A stretch of 62,056 nucleotides of DNA from a virus, in IMG/VR virus record IMGVR_UViG_3300012920_000038, positions 1-62,056 of that record, one strand, 5' to 3'. This document shows positions 32,022 to 40,758 of this stretch, piece by piece (position 1 is the stretch's first letter; the number at the start of each line of letters is the position of its first letter). Under the pieces are notes generated by a model. It saw nothing but the letters and a program-made list of their open reading frames with translations. It made no database searches and was not told the DNA's origin. The position numbers were made by a program, and so were the translations under genes.

Positions 32022-32930
32022 GTGATAAACGGGTTTAGTTACAACGTGTACATTCCTAGTCTGCGTAGATCTGTCAGATATTCAGAGCTGAACAGCATGA
32101 CATACATGGTCATATTGAAATACATACAAAATGACGATGATGATGGACTGGAACACATGCTTGAACATTTGATCGAGCAGCTATGTGTTGAAGAGATCAA
32201 CATGAAAAAACTGACAAGACTTGACAAATATTGTATTGTGATGACCATCATCATGGTTTGTGTAGGTAACACGTTGCAATACAACATTTTATGTCCAGAG
32301 ACTGACAAAGAGTATATGATAGACATCGTGCTTGGTAACATCATCTCACAGATCAACGAGATTGATGTGACCGACATGCGTGTAGATCTTGACGAACACA
32401 ACTATATAACCATGACCACTCCTGGTTCCATCAGAGGATCCATAACGAACACGCTGTCTCAAGTGTGTATCAACGGTAAAACGTACGACGTGACCGGACT
32501 GACCGGCGATCAACTCAATGGATTGTTCGACAAGTTGCCGTACAACATATTCAGCGAGCTGCAACAAACATACAAAAACATAAACAAACAGTGTGACGAC
32601 ATAGTGTACATGCAGTACAAATCACCATACGTGAAGGATTCTCGTGAGGTGAAGTATCGATTCAACTTGTACAATGATGAGTTTTTCAAGTTCATCAAAC
32701 TGTTGTTGCGTGAGGATTTGCTCAACTATTACAAGATGTACTACTCGTTGACCACCAAATTCAAGTTCGACATGACGTACATACAATCGATCACCCCGAC
32801 CGAGATCAAGATGTACCTGGGCATGGTGCGTGACGATATCAAGAAAAAACAAGAACAACTCGAGCAAGCCTCAGGCAAACAAAAACAGAATCTGCCTGTC
32901 AGTGCACCTCGCAACGACATGGACAGTTGA
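32022..32930 (+). CDS. Baseplate hub / tail assembly chaperone, gp26/gp51-like (copy 1)
   Basis: A 302-aa protein starting at GTG, 5 nt after ATAAGTG. The N-terminus YNVYIPSLRRSVRYSEL has the pattern IPS-x-V-x-L found at the start of T4 gp26/gp51-type proteins. DKYCIVMTIIMVCVGNTLQYN near residue 67 is the core helix. The next gene has the same two motifs in the same order, so the two are probably paralogues. Placement between tube genes and large hydrophobic proteins is where tail assembly chaperones usually lie. The C-terminus is a charged coil. Confidence 0.6.
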   Translation: MINGFSYNVYIPSLRRSVRYSELNSMTYMVILKYIQNDDDDGLEHMLEHLIEQLCVEEINMKKLTRLDKYCIVMTIIMVCVGNTLQYNILCPETDKEYMIDIVLGNIISQINEIDVTDMRVDLDEHNYITMTTPGSIRGSITNTLSQVCINGKTYDVTGLTGDQLNGLFDKLPYNIFSELQQTYKNINKQCDDIVYMQYKSPYVKDSREVKYRFNLYNDEFFKFIKLLLREDLLNYYKMYYSLTTKFKFDMTYIQSITPTEIKMYLGMVRDDIKKKQEQLEQASGKQKQNLPVSAPRNDMDS

Positions 32931-32950
32931 TTATCACGTGTTTGACACTA

Positions 32951-32958
32951 TATAAATA
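32951..32958 (+). promoter_or_regulatory. T4-type late octamer overlapping a start codon
   Basis: TATAAATA whose last A is the A of ATG 32958. A transcript from it would begin about 6 nt inside the gene, so it is either non-functional or serves a shorter product. Confidence 0.4.
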
Positions 32959-33725
32959 TGATGACACACACCGAAATTAGCTACGACGATCTGCTCAAGG
33001 AGTTACAAGAATATAACAACAATTCCTACATCATGATACACGTGCCATCCGTTGGACAAGCTGTCAAATTCAAACCGTTGAGTGTCAAACAACAGACCAG
33101 CATAATCACTGGCGTGTTGACATCTGATCAATCCAACAACATCTATTCGTATCAAAACGTGATCGATCGCTTGATACAAGAGAACTGTGATCCGGACGTT
33201 GTTGATCAGCTGATGATATTTGACCGTGCTTGCATCTTGATACAGCTACGATTGCACACCATAGGAGACACTATCACGGTTGGCGATCAAACATACGACT
33301 TGCAACAACACGTGGACACTTTTGCTGAACATCAATTGACTGAACAAATTTTACAGGGTGACATGTCTTACGAAGGCATCGAGGTGACATGTCAAGCACC
33401 CACGTTGAGAGTGGATCATCGAATCAACGAGATGGTGCCAGAGATATTCTCCAACACTGCAGACAAAGATTCTGTAGGAAACATATTTCTTGTGGAGCTG
33501 GCCAAGTTCATAACACACGTGAACTTCTCTGGTAACAATATTGACTTTTCCGATTTGACCCTCAAACAGCGCGTGCAAATATGCGAGATGTTGCCCATGA
33601 CATTGAGTCAACAGGTGGTGCAATACATCGAGTCTGTACGTGAATTCGAACAACCGTACGTGAACATCGACACACAAGATGGCACAATAGAGATTCCTGT
33701 AGACTCACAGCTATTCAACAGATGA
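32958..33725 (+). CDS. Baseplate hub / tail assembly chaperone, gp26/gp51-like (copy 2)
   Basis: A 255-aa paralogue of the preceding protein. The N-terminus IMIHVPSVGQAVKFKPLSVKQQ matches the copy 1 pattern, and FDRACILIQLRLHTIGDTI matches its core helix. The C-terminal half (VNFSGNNIDFSDLTLKQRVQICEMLPM) is typical of hub assembly chaperones with a final helical bundle. Two ATGs stand in tandem (32958, 32961). A perfect TATAAATA ends at 32958 and overlaps the first ATG, so a transcript from it would start too late for this start codon; expression probably comes from upstream. Confidence 0.6.
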   Translation: MMTHTEISYDDLLKELQEYNNNSYIMIHVPSVGQAVKFKPLSVKQQTSIITGVLTSDQSNNIYSYQNVIDRLIQENCDPDVVDQLMIFDRACILIQLRLHTIGDTITVGDQTYDLQQHVDTFAEHQLTEQILQGDMSYEGIEVTCQAPTLRVDHRINEMVPEIFSNTADKDSVGNIFLVELAKFITHVNFSGNNIDFSDLTLKQRVQICEMLPMTLSQQVVQYIESVREFEQPYVNIDTQDGTIEIPVDSQLFNR

Positions 33726-33732
33726 ATAAGTA
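33726..33732 (+). promoter_or_regulatory. Late promoter motif, tape-like protein 1
   Basis: ATAAGTA 19 nt before GTG 33752. A 13-bp tandem duplication lies between and creates AGGA 10 nt before the GTG. Confidence 0.5.
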
Positions 33733-33752
33733 CTTGTAGGAAGTACTTGTAG
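33728..33752 (+). repeat. 13-bp tandem duplication at a late promoter
   Basis: AAGTACTTGTAGG at 33728-33740 is repeated as AAGTACTTGTAG at 33741-33752. It separates the ATAAGTA motif from the GTG start. Confidence 0.85.
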
Positions 33753-35182
33753 TGGATTCACAAACATTCAATCAGTTGCTTGATCGTTTGATCATGTATA
33801 TAGACACGTTGGACGCGGAACCGACTGATGCTAAACTGGTGGTTGATTCAGTCACACAATCTCTGATGAACGTGATACCACAACCAGAGCAGATAGATTA
33901 TCCAAGCATCTCACCAGAACAACCAACACAAGGTGCTGGACATGATCTGAAATACTTCAGAGGAGAACTCAAGGTGCCCACGATCGATCGAGAGCATGAT
34001 GTGGAGGTGCCCATGAGCACCACGCCAAACATACCACTCCCCATGTTCGCGTTACCGTTGTTGATACCGGCGGGTGCGGGGATGGTGAGGCCCCCAGTAC
34101 GGATCAAGAATCGGCGACCCAAGAGACCACGCCCGGGCACCCGACGGAACCAGAACCGGCGCACCAGGCGACCGGCGGCTCGCGCTCGACGCAAAGCGTC
34201 TCGAGCTCGCCGGCGACAAACACTGAGAGACAAGAGACGTAAAGCGAGAGTTGAAAAAGAGCAGACCCGCAAGAACGCTAAAAAGATCAATAGAAAAACA
34301 GAACGTGCTCAAAAACAACAGCAAAGAAAGAAACTCCAGGAATCTAACAAACCACCTAAACCAGAGCCAGACGGTCTACCAGACAAACTCAAACAGCAGC
34401 TTGTCGAAAAAAATCCGAAACGATTCAAGCTTGACGACTATGGTAATCTACGTGAGATAAACCCGGATGGCACCAGCAGACGCCCTGATGAAAAAGATCT
34501 AGTCAAGATACTAGACGAACTGGATTACCCTAATTTTCCCAAGGGTCTGAAAGCGCTGATCAGAGCCTGTGCAATTGCCGGAATCGCATTCACAATTTAT
34601 GACATGTACCGGTTGTATGATATTTATAATAATGATGAGTTGACCAAAGATCAAAAGATCACTCGCTCTGGACCGATAATTGGAGCACTGCTAGGTGCAA
34701 CTGGTGGTGCAGTGGTCGGTGGTGTGGTTGGTAGTTTCATAGGTCCATGGGGAACATTTTTAGGAGCTTTAGTCGGTGGCATTGGTGGTTCTCTAGCCGG
34801 GGATGAGTTAGGAGCACTAGTAGCTGAATACATTGTCGGTAATGAACCTCCAAAACATCCCTCCGGTAAGGATTGGGATGAACTAACACCCATGGAACTC
34901 GAGTCATGGTGGACATATCAAGCCAACAAACAACAGGAAACATTCATAGACTCGACATCAACACAACAGATGGATCCACAACCATTTCCAGATCTCAATC
35001 CACCGGAGCCACAATTCGAGTTGCTACCCATACCAGATGACACAAACGATGTTGATGTGCCGCAAACAGACTCCACAAACACACAACAACTTGACGATCT
35101 GATCTCTGTACACATACAACAGAGAAAACAACATGGACAAGAAAGACAGCAACTGATCGAGAAGATACAACAGCTAGCATGA
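33752..35182 (+). CDS. Tail hub or tape-measure-like protein 1: Arg-rich and glycine-zipper
   Basis: A 476-aa protein with GTG start. Regions: N-terminal helix (1-45; FNQLLDRLIMYIDTL), a hydrophobic Pro-rich segment (PLPMFALPLLIPAGAG, near 92-108), an arginine-rich stretch (112-200), a hydrophobic helix (ALIRACAIAGIAFTIYDMY near 267) and a glycine-zipper membrane segment (GALLGATGGAVVGGVVG and LGALVGGIGGSLAG, 310-352). It ends in Gln-rich helices. The first of three adjacent proteins with similar layout. Membrane-active zipper plus DNA-binding-like Arg stretch suggest an ejected or tube-lumen protein; this is inference. The Arg stretch is encoded by unusually GC-rich DNA. Its promoter region carries a 13-bp tandem duplication. 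Confidence 0.6.
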   Translation: MDSQTFNQLLDRLIMYIDTLDAEPTDAKLVVDSVTQSLMNVIPQPEQIDYPSISPEQPTQGAGHDLKYFRGELKVPTIDREHDVEVPMSTTPNIPLPMFALPLLIPAGAGMVRPPVRIKNRRPKRPRPGTRRNQNRRTRRPAARARRKASRARRRQTLRDKRRKARVEKEQTRKNAKKINRKTERAQKQQQRKKLQESNKPPKPEPDGLPDKLKQQLVEKNPKRFKLDDYGNLREINPDGTSRRPDEKDLVKILDELDYPNFPKGLKALIRACAIAGIAFTIYDMYRLYDIYNNDELTKDQKITRSGPIIGALLGATGGAVVGGVVGSFIGPWGTFLGALVGGIGGSLAGDELGALVAEYIVGNEPPKHPSGKDWDELTPMELESWWTYQANKQQETFIDSTSTQQMDPQPFPDLNPPEPQFELLPIPDDTNDVDVPQTDSTNTQQLDDLISVHIQQRKQHGQERQQLIEKIQQLA

Positions 35183-37215
35183 ACCAACAAAAATTCATAA
35201 ACCTTCTCGGATCATTACAAAGACACATCGACAATCGATTGTCTAAACGTGATGTGCAAAACGATCAGCTGGCTGATCAATTGTCGAACAGAGTGGTTTC
35301 TGCTGTCAAATCAACAACCGAATTAGCAGAGGACAAAATAAGCAGAATCAATGTTGTACCAGACAAACCACGTGATGTGTACATGATAAAACCTGGTCAC
35401 TTGAACTCGATAAACATTCAGTTCCCAGAAAAGAAACCATTTGTCATACCTCTGGATATTAAATCTGCAACTCCAACTGGTGGCTTTGGATTGCCTCTGC
35501 TTGCTGGTTTACCATTTTTACCTGGAGGTTCACTACCTCCGTCAGGACCAAGTCAGGTACAACAGCCGCTGATACGACCTCCTGCTCCATCACCTAGACC
35601 TACACCTAATCAGAGACAAACTAGACCGATAGCAGTTGATACTAAAAAACCTACCGTACAAGACGAAAAACAAAAGACAAAACCTATACAACAAAAACAA
35701 GAAAAACCTCAAAGACGCACAATACTACCAGAACCAAAGAAGTTACCGGTTGAGAAACCAAAGGAGACACCAAAGAAGGTACCAGTGGAAGAACCAGAAA
35801 AGGTACCAAAGAAGGTGCCAGTGGAAGAACCAAAGAAGGTACCAGTAGAAGAACCAAAGAAGGTACCAGTAGAAGAACCAGAAAAGGTACCAAAGAAGGT
35901 GCCAGTAGAAGAACCAAAGAAGACACCTAAGAAAACACCGGTTGTGGACCCGAAGAAAAAACCCGGACCAAAAGCTGATCCTCCCAAACCAATTGAAATT
36001 AAAAAATTTCCGGGTGGACCAAAAATAATCGAGGTCAAGCCAAGCGATGCACCTGATATAACAGGGCCTAGAGTGACACCAAAAAAACCATCTGCTGTAC
36101 CCGATCTTGAGGATTTTATACGTGATACACCATCTAGGACACCATCTCCATGGGATGCGCGTTCATCACCGGAGATGAGCTCGTTCATGAGAAGAATTTC
36201 TGATCAGAGTGTTTCAACGCATAGCCGTTTATCAAAGCCTGGTGCACCAAAAAAGCTGAAGCCATTGAAACTGTCACAACCTCCAAAGATGGTGATGTTC
36301 AACGCAGTCACTGGCGCTGGTGTTGAACTGTATTTTTTCACGCTGAGCTGGTTAGTCACCACAATTGAACATAAACAAATACATGATGAGCAAAAGAAAC
36401 AGATACGATTGTCACATGAATATCAAATATATTTTCTTGAGACATTATCGAACAAACCCATCATGCTGAGTCAAATTGATCGACGAGTAGCTAAATTGAC
36501 CGGGGCAAACAAACCTGGTGCGATCAAACAGCCTACTGAGCAAATGTACTCATCAGCAAGAGAACAAGTTATTGCCAGTGAACACCGCGCGCGTTTTGAT
36601 GAATACTATGATAAAATTTTTATGCCGGTTGCTGGTAAAAATTACATGTTGGAGCTCATGACAGACCCATTTCGTAATTTTCAGCAAAATGCAGCTCTCG
36701 AAACACTGATCGACCAGCACCCAGACACATGGTATCAGGTACATGAATATTGGGTGCCACCTGAAGCATTACCCGGTGTCGAAAAACCTTGGACACCAGA
36801 TAAAAAACCGATCAACACGATTGATGATGCAGAGTTTTATTTTCAACAACAAGTGATACCCATGCTCAAACAGCTAGGAGATAGAGATTTCATAACAGAT
36901 ACAGAACAAGCAGTCAAAGACAGAAGAGCTCGTCGAATCAAATCCGGGTTGCGAGTAGATGTTGAAGCTGCTGGTGAGGTGCTGGTACCTGGAAAAGACA
37001 ACAAAGATCTACCGACAATACGAGAGTACAATCGAAACAAAGGCATGTCAAATTTACAGGCAGCAACACATCAATCGATACTGGATCAAATAGACATGAT
37101 CGCTGCCACGTCATCTTCAGATGAAACTAACACACAATACAACAAAATAAAACCACCAAAATCCACGTTTGACAGTTATGATCAATATGACATGCCAAAT
37201 GTGGATGTGGCTTAA
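35179..37215 (+). CDS. Tail hub or tape-measure-like protein 2 with KVPVEEPK repeats
   Basis: A 678-aa protein. N-terminal helix (FINLLGSLQRHIDNRL), then KPFVIPLDIKSATPTGG near 90-106, which closely parallels QPVIPIDIVSVSPGA in the third protein, a hydrophobic Pro segment (GLPLLAGLPFLPGG), a Pro/Lys/Glu repeat region of KVPVEEPK units (about 195-255), and a helical C-terminal half with one hydrophobic helix (GVELYFFTLSWLVTTIE near 382). The start overlaps the previous stop as ATGA. The repeat region is likely an extended flexible rod. Function is inferred only from neighbours: tail interior or baseplate hub. Confidence 0.58.
   Translation: MNQQKFINLLGSLQRHIDNRLSKRDVQNDQLADQLSNRVVSAVKSTTELAEDKISRINVVPDKPRDVYMIKPGHLNSINIQFPEKKPFVIPLDIKSATPTGGFGLPLLAGLPFLPGGSLPPSGPSQVQQPLIRPPAPSPRPTPNQRQTRPIAVDTKKPTVQDEKQKTKPIQQKQEKPQRRTILPEPKKLPVEKPKETPKKVPVEEPEKVPKKVPVEEPKKVPVEEPKKVPVEEPEKVPKKVPVEEPKKTPKKTPVVDPKKKPGPKADPPKPIEIKKFPGGPKIIEVKPSDAPDITGPRVTPKKPSAVPDLEDFIRDTPSRTPSPWDARSSPEMSSFMRRISDQSVSTHSRLSKPGAPKKLKPLKLSQPPKMVMFNAVTGAGVELYFFTLSWLVTTIEHKQIHDEQKKQIRLSHEYQIYFLETLSNKPIMLSQIDRRVAKLTGANKPGAIKQPTEQMYSSAREQVIASEHRARFDEYYDKIFMPVAGKNYMLELMTDPFRNFQQNAALETLIDQHPDTWYQVHEYWVPPEALPGVEKPWTPDKKPINTIDDAEFYFQQQVIPMLKQLGDRDFITDTEQAVKDRRARRIKSGLRVDVEAAGEVLVPGKDNKDLPTIREYNRNKGMSNLQAATHQSILDQIDMIAATSSSDETNTQYNKIKPPKSTFDSYDQYDMPNVDVA
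35760..35940 (+). repeat. Coding repeats (KVPVEEPK) in tape-like protein 2
   Basis: Units of about 24 bp encoding KVPVEEPK or close variants, with a larger 60-bp block at 35776-35835 repeated at 35860-35919. Small differences (GGTACC/GGTGCC) show copies diverging. Confidence 0.85.
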
Positions 37216-37218
37216 ATA
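37212..37218 (+). promoter_or_regulatory. Late promoter motif, tape-like protein 3
   Basis: TTAAATA (overlapping the previous TAA stop) 8 nt before ATG 37227. Confidence 0.42.
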
Positions 37219-37226
37219 ATTATAAT

Positions 37227-38678
37227 ATGGACGAGACCACAAATTATGATCAGATACAGCAATTGATATCCAGACTGGATCAAAAAGTCGCGGAAATAAA
37301 TGCTACCCGAACTGATCCTTCTGTCATAGCCAGTCAAATCACATCCAATTTGCAAGGTTTCGTCGGTGTGGTGATAAGCAATTTCCTGTCTAAAAAGAAA
37401 GAGGAAGAAGAAGAGCTCAAACGTCCTCGTGAGATGATCCAACCGGTTATTCCAATTGACATCGTGAGCGTGTCACCAGGTGCTGCTGGTCAGATAGCAG
37501 CAGCGTTAGAAGCAGCTGGCATTGGAAAATACAACATCAAGATCAATCAAATCAACCAACAATCCGAAGGTGATTCAGGTGGCATGTTCTCTTCGATTAT
37601 TGGAATGGTGATGAAAGTTGTCGGTTGGGTCGCAACAAATCTAGCAGCGTTGCTCATGAGACTAGGTCCATTGTTGTTACCGCTGGCAGCCGGCGCCACA
37701 GCAATTGGTGTGGGCATGTTGTTTGCAGATGAAATTTCTGAGCTAATGGGATGGGCAGAGAACCCTGAACAGGCGTTACAGGGTGACAAAGCAATTTCAA
37801 CACAATCAAACATCGATTTTAAATCGATCAGTGAAACAGATGACTTTGAAAGATCGATGGAGGATTCTGCACCTGGTACACCACTGGAAAGATTCTTCGA
37901 GACAGAAACTGGTGATGAGTATATACAACAGATAGAATCACGAGTCGAGGGAGCAGAAGAAAGTCGAGCTCGTATGGAAACAACCATGCAAATGGCCGGT
38001 GAGCAATTTGATCAGTTGTACGATGTAGACACGATTGAAGAAAAATCCGGTGGTAAAGTAACGGGTCAACAGTTACGGCAAGAGTATATCAAAGCAGCAG
38101 TTGCAGGTGATCTGAACGTAGAGAAGCTACAGAACACTGCCATGTATTTGTCAGGTGAAGGGTCAACACAGGACAAAGTATCTGGCGCGATTGACCGGAT
38201 CAATCAAGATCGTGAGAAAATGTCACTGACTCAAGCTGAGCAACAGATCGTGGTTCAACAAGCCAATTCTGGTGCACAGTCGATGGACCAATATTTCAAG
38301 AGCGAGCAATACGTTAACAACCTGGTGCAAAACAGCGATGAAATCACCAAGATGCAATACAACATGTTACAACAAAAGTCACAGACTTTCGCAGTACCAG
38401 ACACATCACCGCCGGCACCTGCGAGTGACACTCTGGAACTACCGGATGCACCTATCATATCATCACCACAAGCTGATACCGACAAAGTGTCACACCTAGC
38501 TGAATTGATAGACTTGAGCAATCAAGAGCTACAACAAGGCAATCAACAACTAGCATCTATTTACGAAGCATTGCAAACATTACCAGACCAATCATCATCA
38601 CAAACAAACAACATTTCAACACAATCTGAAACTGATGATCCATTCAATGTTGAATTGGTGCGTTCCATGGTGTCGTGA
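37227..38678 (+). CDS. Tail hub or tape-measure-like protein 3 with membrane segment
   Basis: A 483-aa protein. N-terminal helix (IQQLISRLDQKVAEI), a basic/acidic hinge (SKKKEEEEELKRP), QPVIPIDIVSVSPGA near 71, a long hydrophobic region with two predicted membrane helices (SIIGMVMKVVGWVATNLAALL and LGPLLLPLAAGATAIGVGML, 118-168), then a mainly helical, Gln-rich domain (200-380) and a final helix (LAELIDLSNQELQQGN) that resembles the end of protein 1. This helix-plus-membrane layout is the closest of the three to a tape measure protein. TTAAATA lies 8 nt before ATG. Confidence 0.6.
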   Translation: MDETTNYDQIQQLISRLDQKVAEINATRTDPSVIASQITSNLQGFVGVVISNFLSKKKEEEEELKRPREMIQPVIPIDIVSVSPGAAGQIAAALEAAGIGKYNIKINQINQQSEGDSGGMFSSIIGMVMKVVGWVATNLAALLMRLGPLLLPLAAGATAIGVGMLFADEISELMGWAENPEQALQGDKAISTQSNIDFKSISETDDFERSMEDSAPGTPLERFFETETGDEYIQQIESRVEGAEESRARMETTMQMAGEQFDQLYDVDTIEEKSGGKVTGQQLRQEYIKAAVAGDLNVEKLQNTAMYLSGEGSTQDKVSGAIDRINQDREKMSLTQAEQQIVVQQANSGAQSMDQYFKSEQYVNNLVQNSDEITKMQYNMLQQKSQTFAVPDTSPPAPASDTLELPDAPIISSPQADTDKVSHLAELIDLSNQELQQGNQQLASIYEALQTLPDQSSSQTNNISTQSETDDPFNVELVRSMVS

Positions 38679-38705
38679 ACGTCAGTGTAAAACGAGTATC
38701 CACTC

Positions 38706-38712
38706 ATAAATA
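38706..38712 (+). promoter_or_regulatory. Late promoter motif, gp48 operon
   Basis: ATAAATA exactly 5 nt before ATG 38718. Confidence 0.65.
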
Positions 38713-38717
38713 TACAT

Positions 38718-40370
38718 ATGAACCCACTGTTTAAACTTGTTGAGATTACCGCAGCTAACCAGCTTGGATCATTTTTCAACATGCCAAACGATCAAACCTT
38801 TGGCCCAGCACCAAAAATTGTACCGTATGGTAGCAGAGGTGATGGAGAAGACCAGGCAATAGAAAACAAAAATCTTTCGAAATACCTGACAACCGTCAAT
38901 GTGACAAACGAGTATCCATGGACAAACGCCCCTAGACTTGTATCAACCACACCAGACAGTCATTTGAACGCTCGATACGATGTGCCTAGTTTGGAACTCA
39001 GAGAAGAATCAATTCAATTGAATCCAGCGTTCAACAACCTCGCACGGAATTTATACATCGCCGCTGATAACGCACAGCAGCTCTCAGACGTTTACAGTAG
39101 TATCAATAAAAATTATGGTACAGCAGTCCAAACCGGTGTGAATGCTTTCCTGGCCAGTCGAGCTGCATCATTACTCGGAGCCGGAACTACCGGTACCGCT
39201 TTAGCAGCAATCGCGGGTGGGGCTGTAGGTTACACCAACGCTGATGAGATCATATCTGATCAGTTAAATAAGGTTACAGGTTTTGTGAAAGACTTCAAGG
39301 ATGATTATCTTGGTGATCCATCAGCAGCATCTAACCGTTATGGTCCACGCACGCGTTTTCAGCCATATCATTACTCGACAACAACTCAAGGAAATGATCG
39401 CTACTTGGCACCATATCAAGACATATATTCGACTAAATTGACCGGTTGGAGATACAAGTTTCCATATCTTGAGGATCAGCAGCGCAGCAACGCATCAGCT
39501 TTTGGTGCTCAAGGATTGGCGATTGGTGGTCTTGTTGAAAAGGCGCGAAAATTGACAACAGCATTTGGTGAGCTGTTCTCACCTGGTGTGTATATAGACA
39601 CCGCGCAAAATTTTCAATTCACTGGACTGGAAAAAAGCTATTCATGCAGCTTTCCGTTGTTGAACACAGTTGATCAGTACGACATCATACGAAACTGGCA
39701 GCTGTTGTTCTTGTTGACATATCAAAACAGGCCAAATCGAATCGATCGTGTGCAAATCGCACCGCCGAAAATATATGAAGCCATGATACCAGGTGTGTGG
39801 TACTGTCGACATGCTTACATAAGCAATTTGTCTGTTGATTTTGTGGGTAACAGAAGAAAAATGACATTGCATGTACCTATAGATAAGTTCACCACTAATA
39901 ACTCTGCTGGTCAATCCAGAGGCAGTCTGCTCGATCGAGCCGTTGATGCTGTCGGAGATTTTATAAAAGACAAATTCACAAGTGCATTTGAAGAAGTGAC
40001 CGGAATTGACATCACCCCGGACAGTCGAGTTGCCAGTCGAAACGGATTGGAAATAAACGGTGACACGATAGCTGTCACAACAATCATACCTGATGCATAT
40101 CAAGTGAACATGACATTACGAGAGCTGGTACCGGAATCTCAAAACACCATGTTTGCAGCGATTCGGAAACCTAACACCATCACTGTTACAACAGGTGACA
40201 CGGAACCTTTTAGTCCAACACTACCTATGAATGGTCAAAAATTCCCAAAAGGTAAAAAACCGAAGAACTCAAATCCATCATCACCTTTTAATTTTCCATC
40301 TCAAGAAGCTGACTTTTATTTCCAAGATTCGACTAGTACAGCTCCACCACAATTTAAGCCACCGAGTTAA
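38718..40370 (+). CDS. 48: Baseplate tail-tube cap gp48-like
   Basis: A 550-aa baseplate protein. The conserved block runs from GWRYKFPYLED near residue 240 through SPGVYIDTAQNFQFTGLEKSYSCSFPLLNT to RNWQLLFLLTYQNRPNRIDRVQIAPPKIYEAMIPGV and TIIPDAYQVNMTLRELVPES, which is the pattern of T4-type gp48 in marine relatives. It is longer than T4 gp48 (364) through an N-terminal extension with a Gly/Ala helix (LASRAASLLGAGTTGTALAA) and a Pro-rich tail. ATAAATA stands exactly 5 nt before ATG. It leads the group gp48-gp53-hub. Confidence 0.8.
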   Translation: MNPLFKLVEITAANQLGSFFNMPNDQTFGPAPKIVPYGSRGDGEDQAIENKNLSKYLTTVNVTNEYPWTNAPRLVSTTPDSHLNARYDVPSLELREESIQLNPAFNNLARNLYIAADNAQQLSDVYSSINKNYGTAVQTGVNAFLASRAASLLGAGTTGTALAAIAGGAVGYTNADEIISDQLNKVTGFVKDFKDDYLGDPSAASNRYGPRTRFQPYHYSTTTQGNDRYLAPYQDIYSTKLTGWRYKFPYLEDQQRSNASAFGAQGLAIGGLVEKARKLTTAFGELFSPGVYIDTAQNFQFTGLEKSYSCSFPLLNTVDQYDIIRNWQLLFLLTYQNRPNRIDRVQIAPPKIYEAMIPGVWYCRHAYISNLSVDFVGNRRKMTLHVPIDKFTTNNSAGQSRGSLLDRAVDAVGDFIKDKFTSAFEEVTGIDITPDSRVASRNGLEINGDTIAVTTIIPDAYQVNMTLRELVPESQNTMFAAIRKPNTITVTTGDTEPFSPTLPMNGQKFPKGKKPKNSNPSSPFNFPSQEADFYFQDSTSTAPPQFKPPS

Positions 40371-40373
40371 GAC

Positions 40374-40757
40374 ATGACAGACATAACAACCAGAGGTGAA
40401 TATCAGCAAAAAATTCGAGAATTACCAGATCTTGAGTCGTATGATTTTGAGAACATTTTCAAATTGTGTTTCGATCCGGACAAATCAGCATATTTTTACA
40501 ACATAATCAAAACTGTAAACATGCCTAACACCATAGACCGGTCGTTGTTCATGATACACACTGCACACGCACAACAATCCATGACAGCTTTGAGTTATTC
40601 TATTTATGGTACACCGAAACTCTGGTGGTTGATATGCGTGGTGAACAATATATCTAATCCTGTACAATTCATCCCTGCAGGTGCAGCTGTCAAAGTGATC
40701 AAACCACGGCATGTGTCATATGTTGTCGATTTGATCAAGCAGAATCTAGTCGATTGA
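40374..40757 (+). CDS. 53: Baseplate wedge gp53
   Basis: A 127-aa wedge protein. The pattern ALSYSIYGTPKLWWLICVVNNISNP near residue 70-94 matches the T4 gp53 block ANAIYGNPQLYWVLLMCNDNYDP, the part related to LysM domains. Shorter than T4 gp53 (196), so only the core is kept. It begins 3 nt after gp48 and ends 1 nt before the hub-like gene, forming one operon. Confidence 0.82.
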   Translation: MTDITTRGEYQQKIRELPDLESYDFENIFKLCFDPDKSAYFYNIIKTVNMPNTIDRSLFMIHTAHAQQSMTALSYSIYGTPKLWWLICVVNNISNPVQFIPAGAAVKVIKPRHVSYVVDLIKQNLVD

Positions 40758-40758
40758 C

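Noticed and set aside
35684-36188. Leftward ORFs opposite the KVPVEEPK repeats
   Set aside because: Low-complexity antisense readings (FFGSSTGT, LVPSLV) of a real repeat; no start signals.
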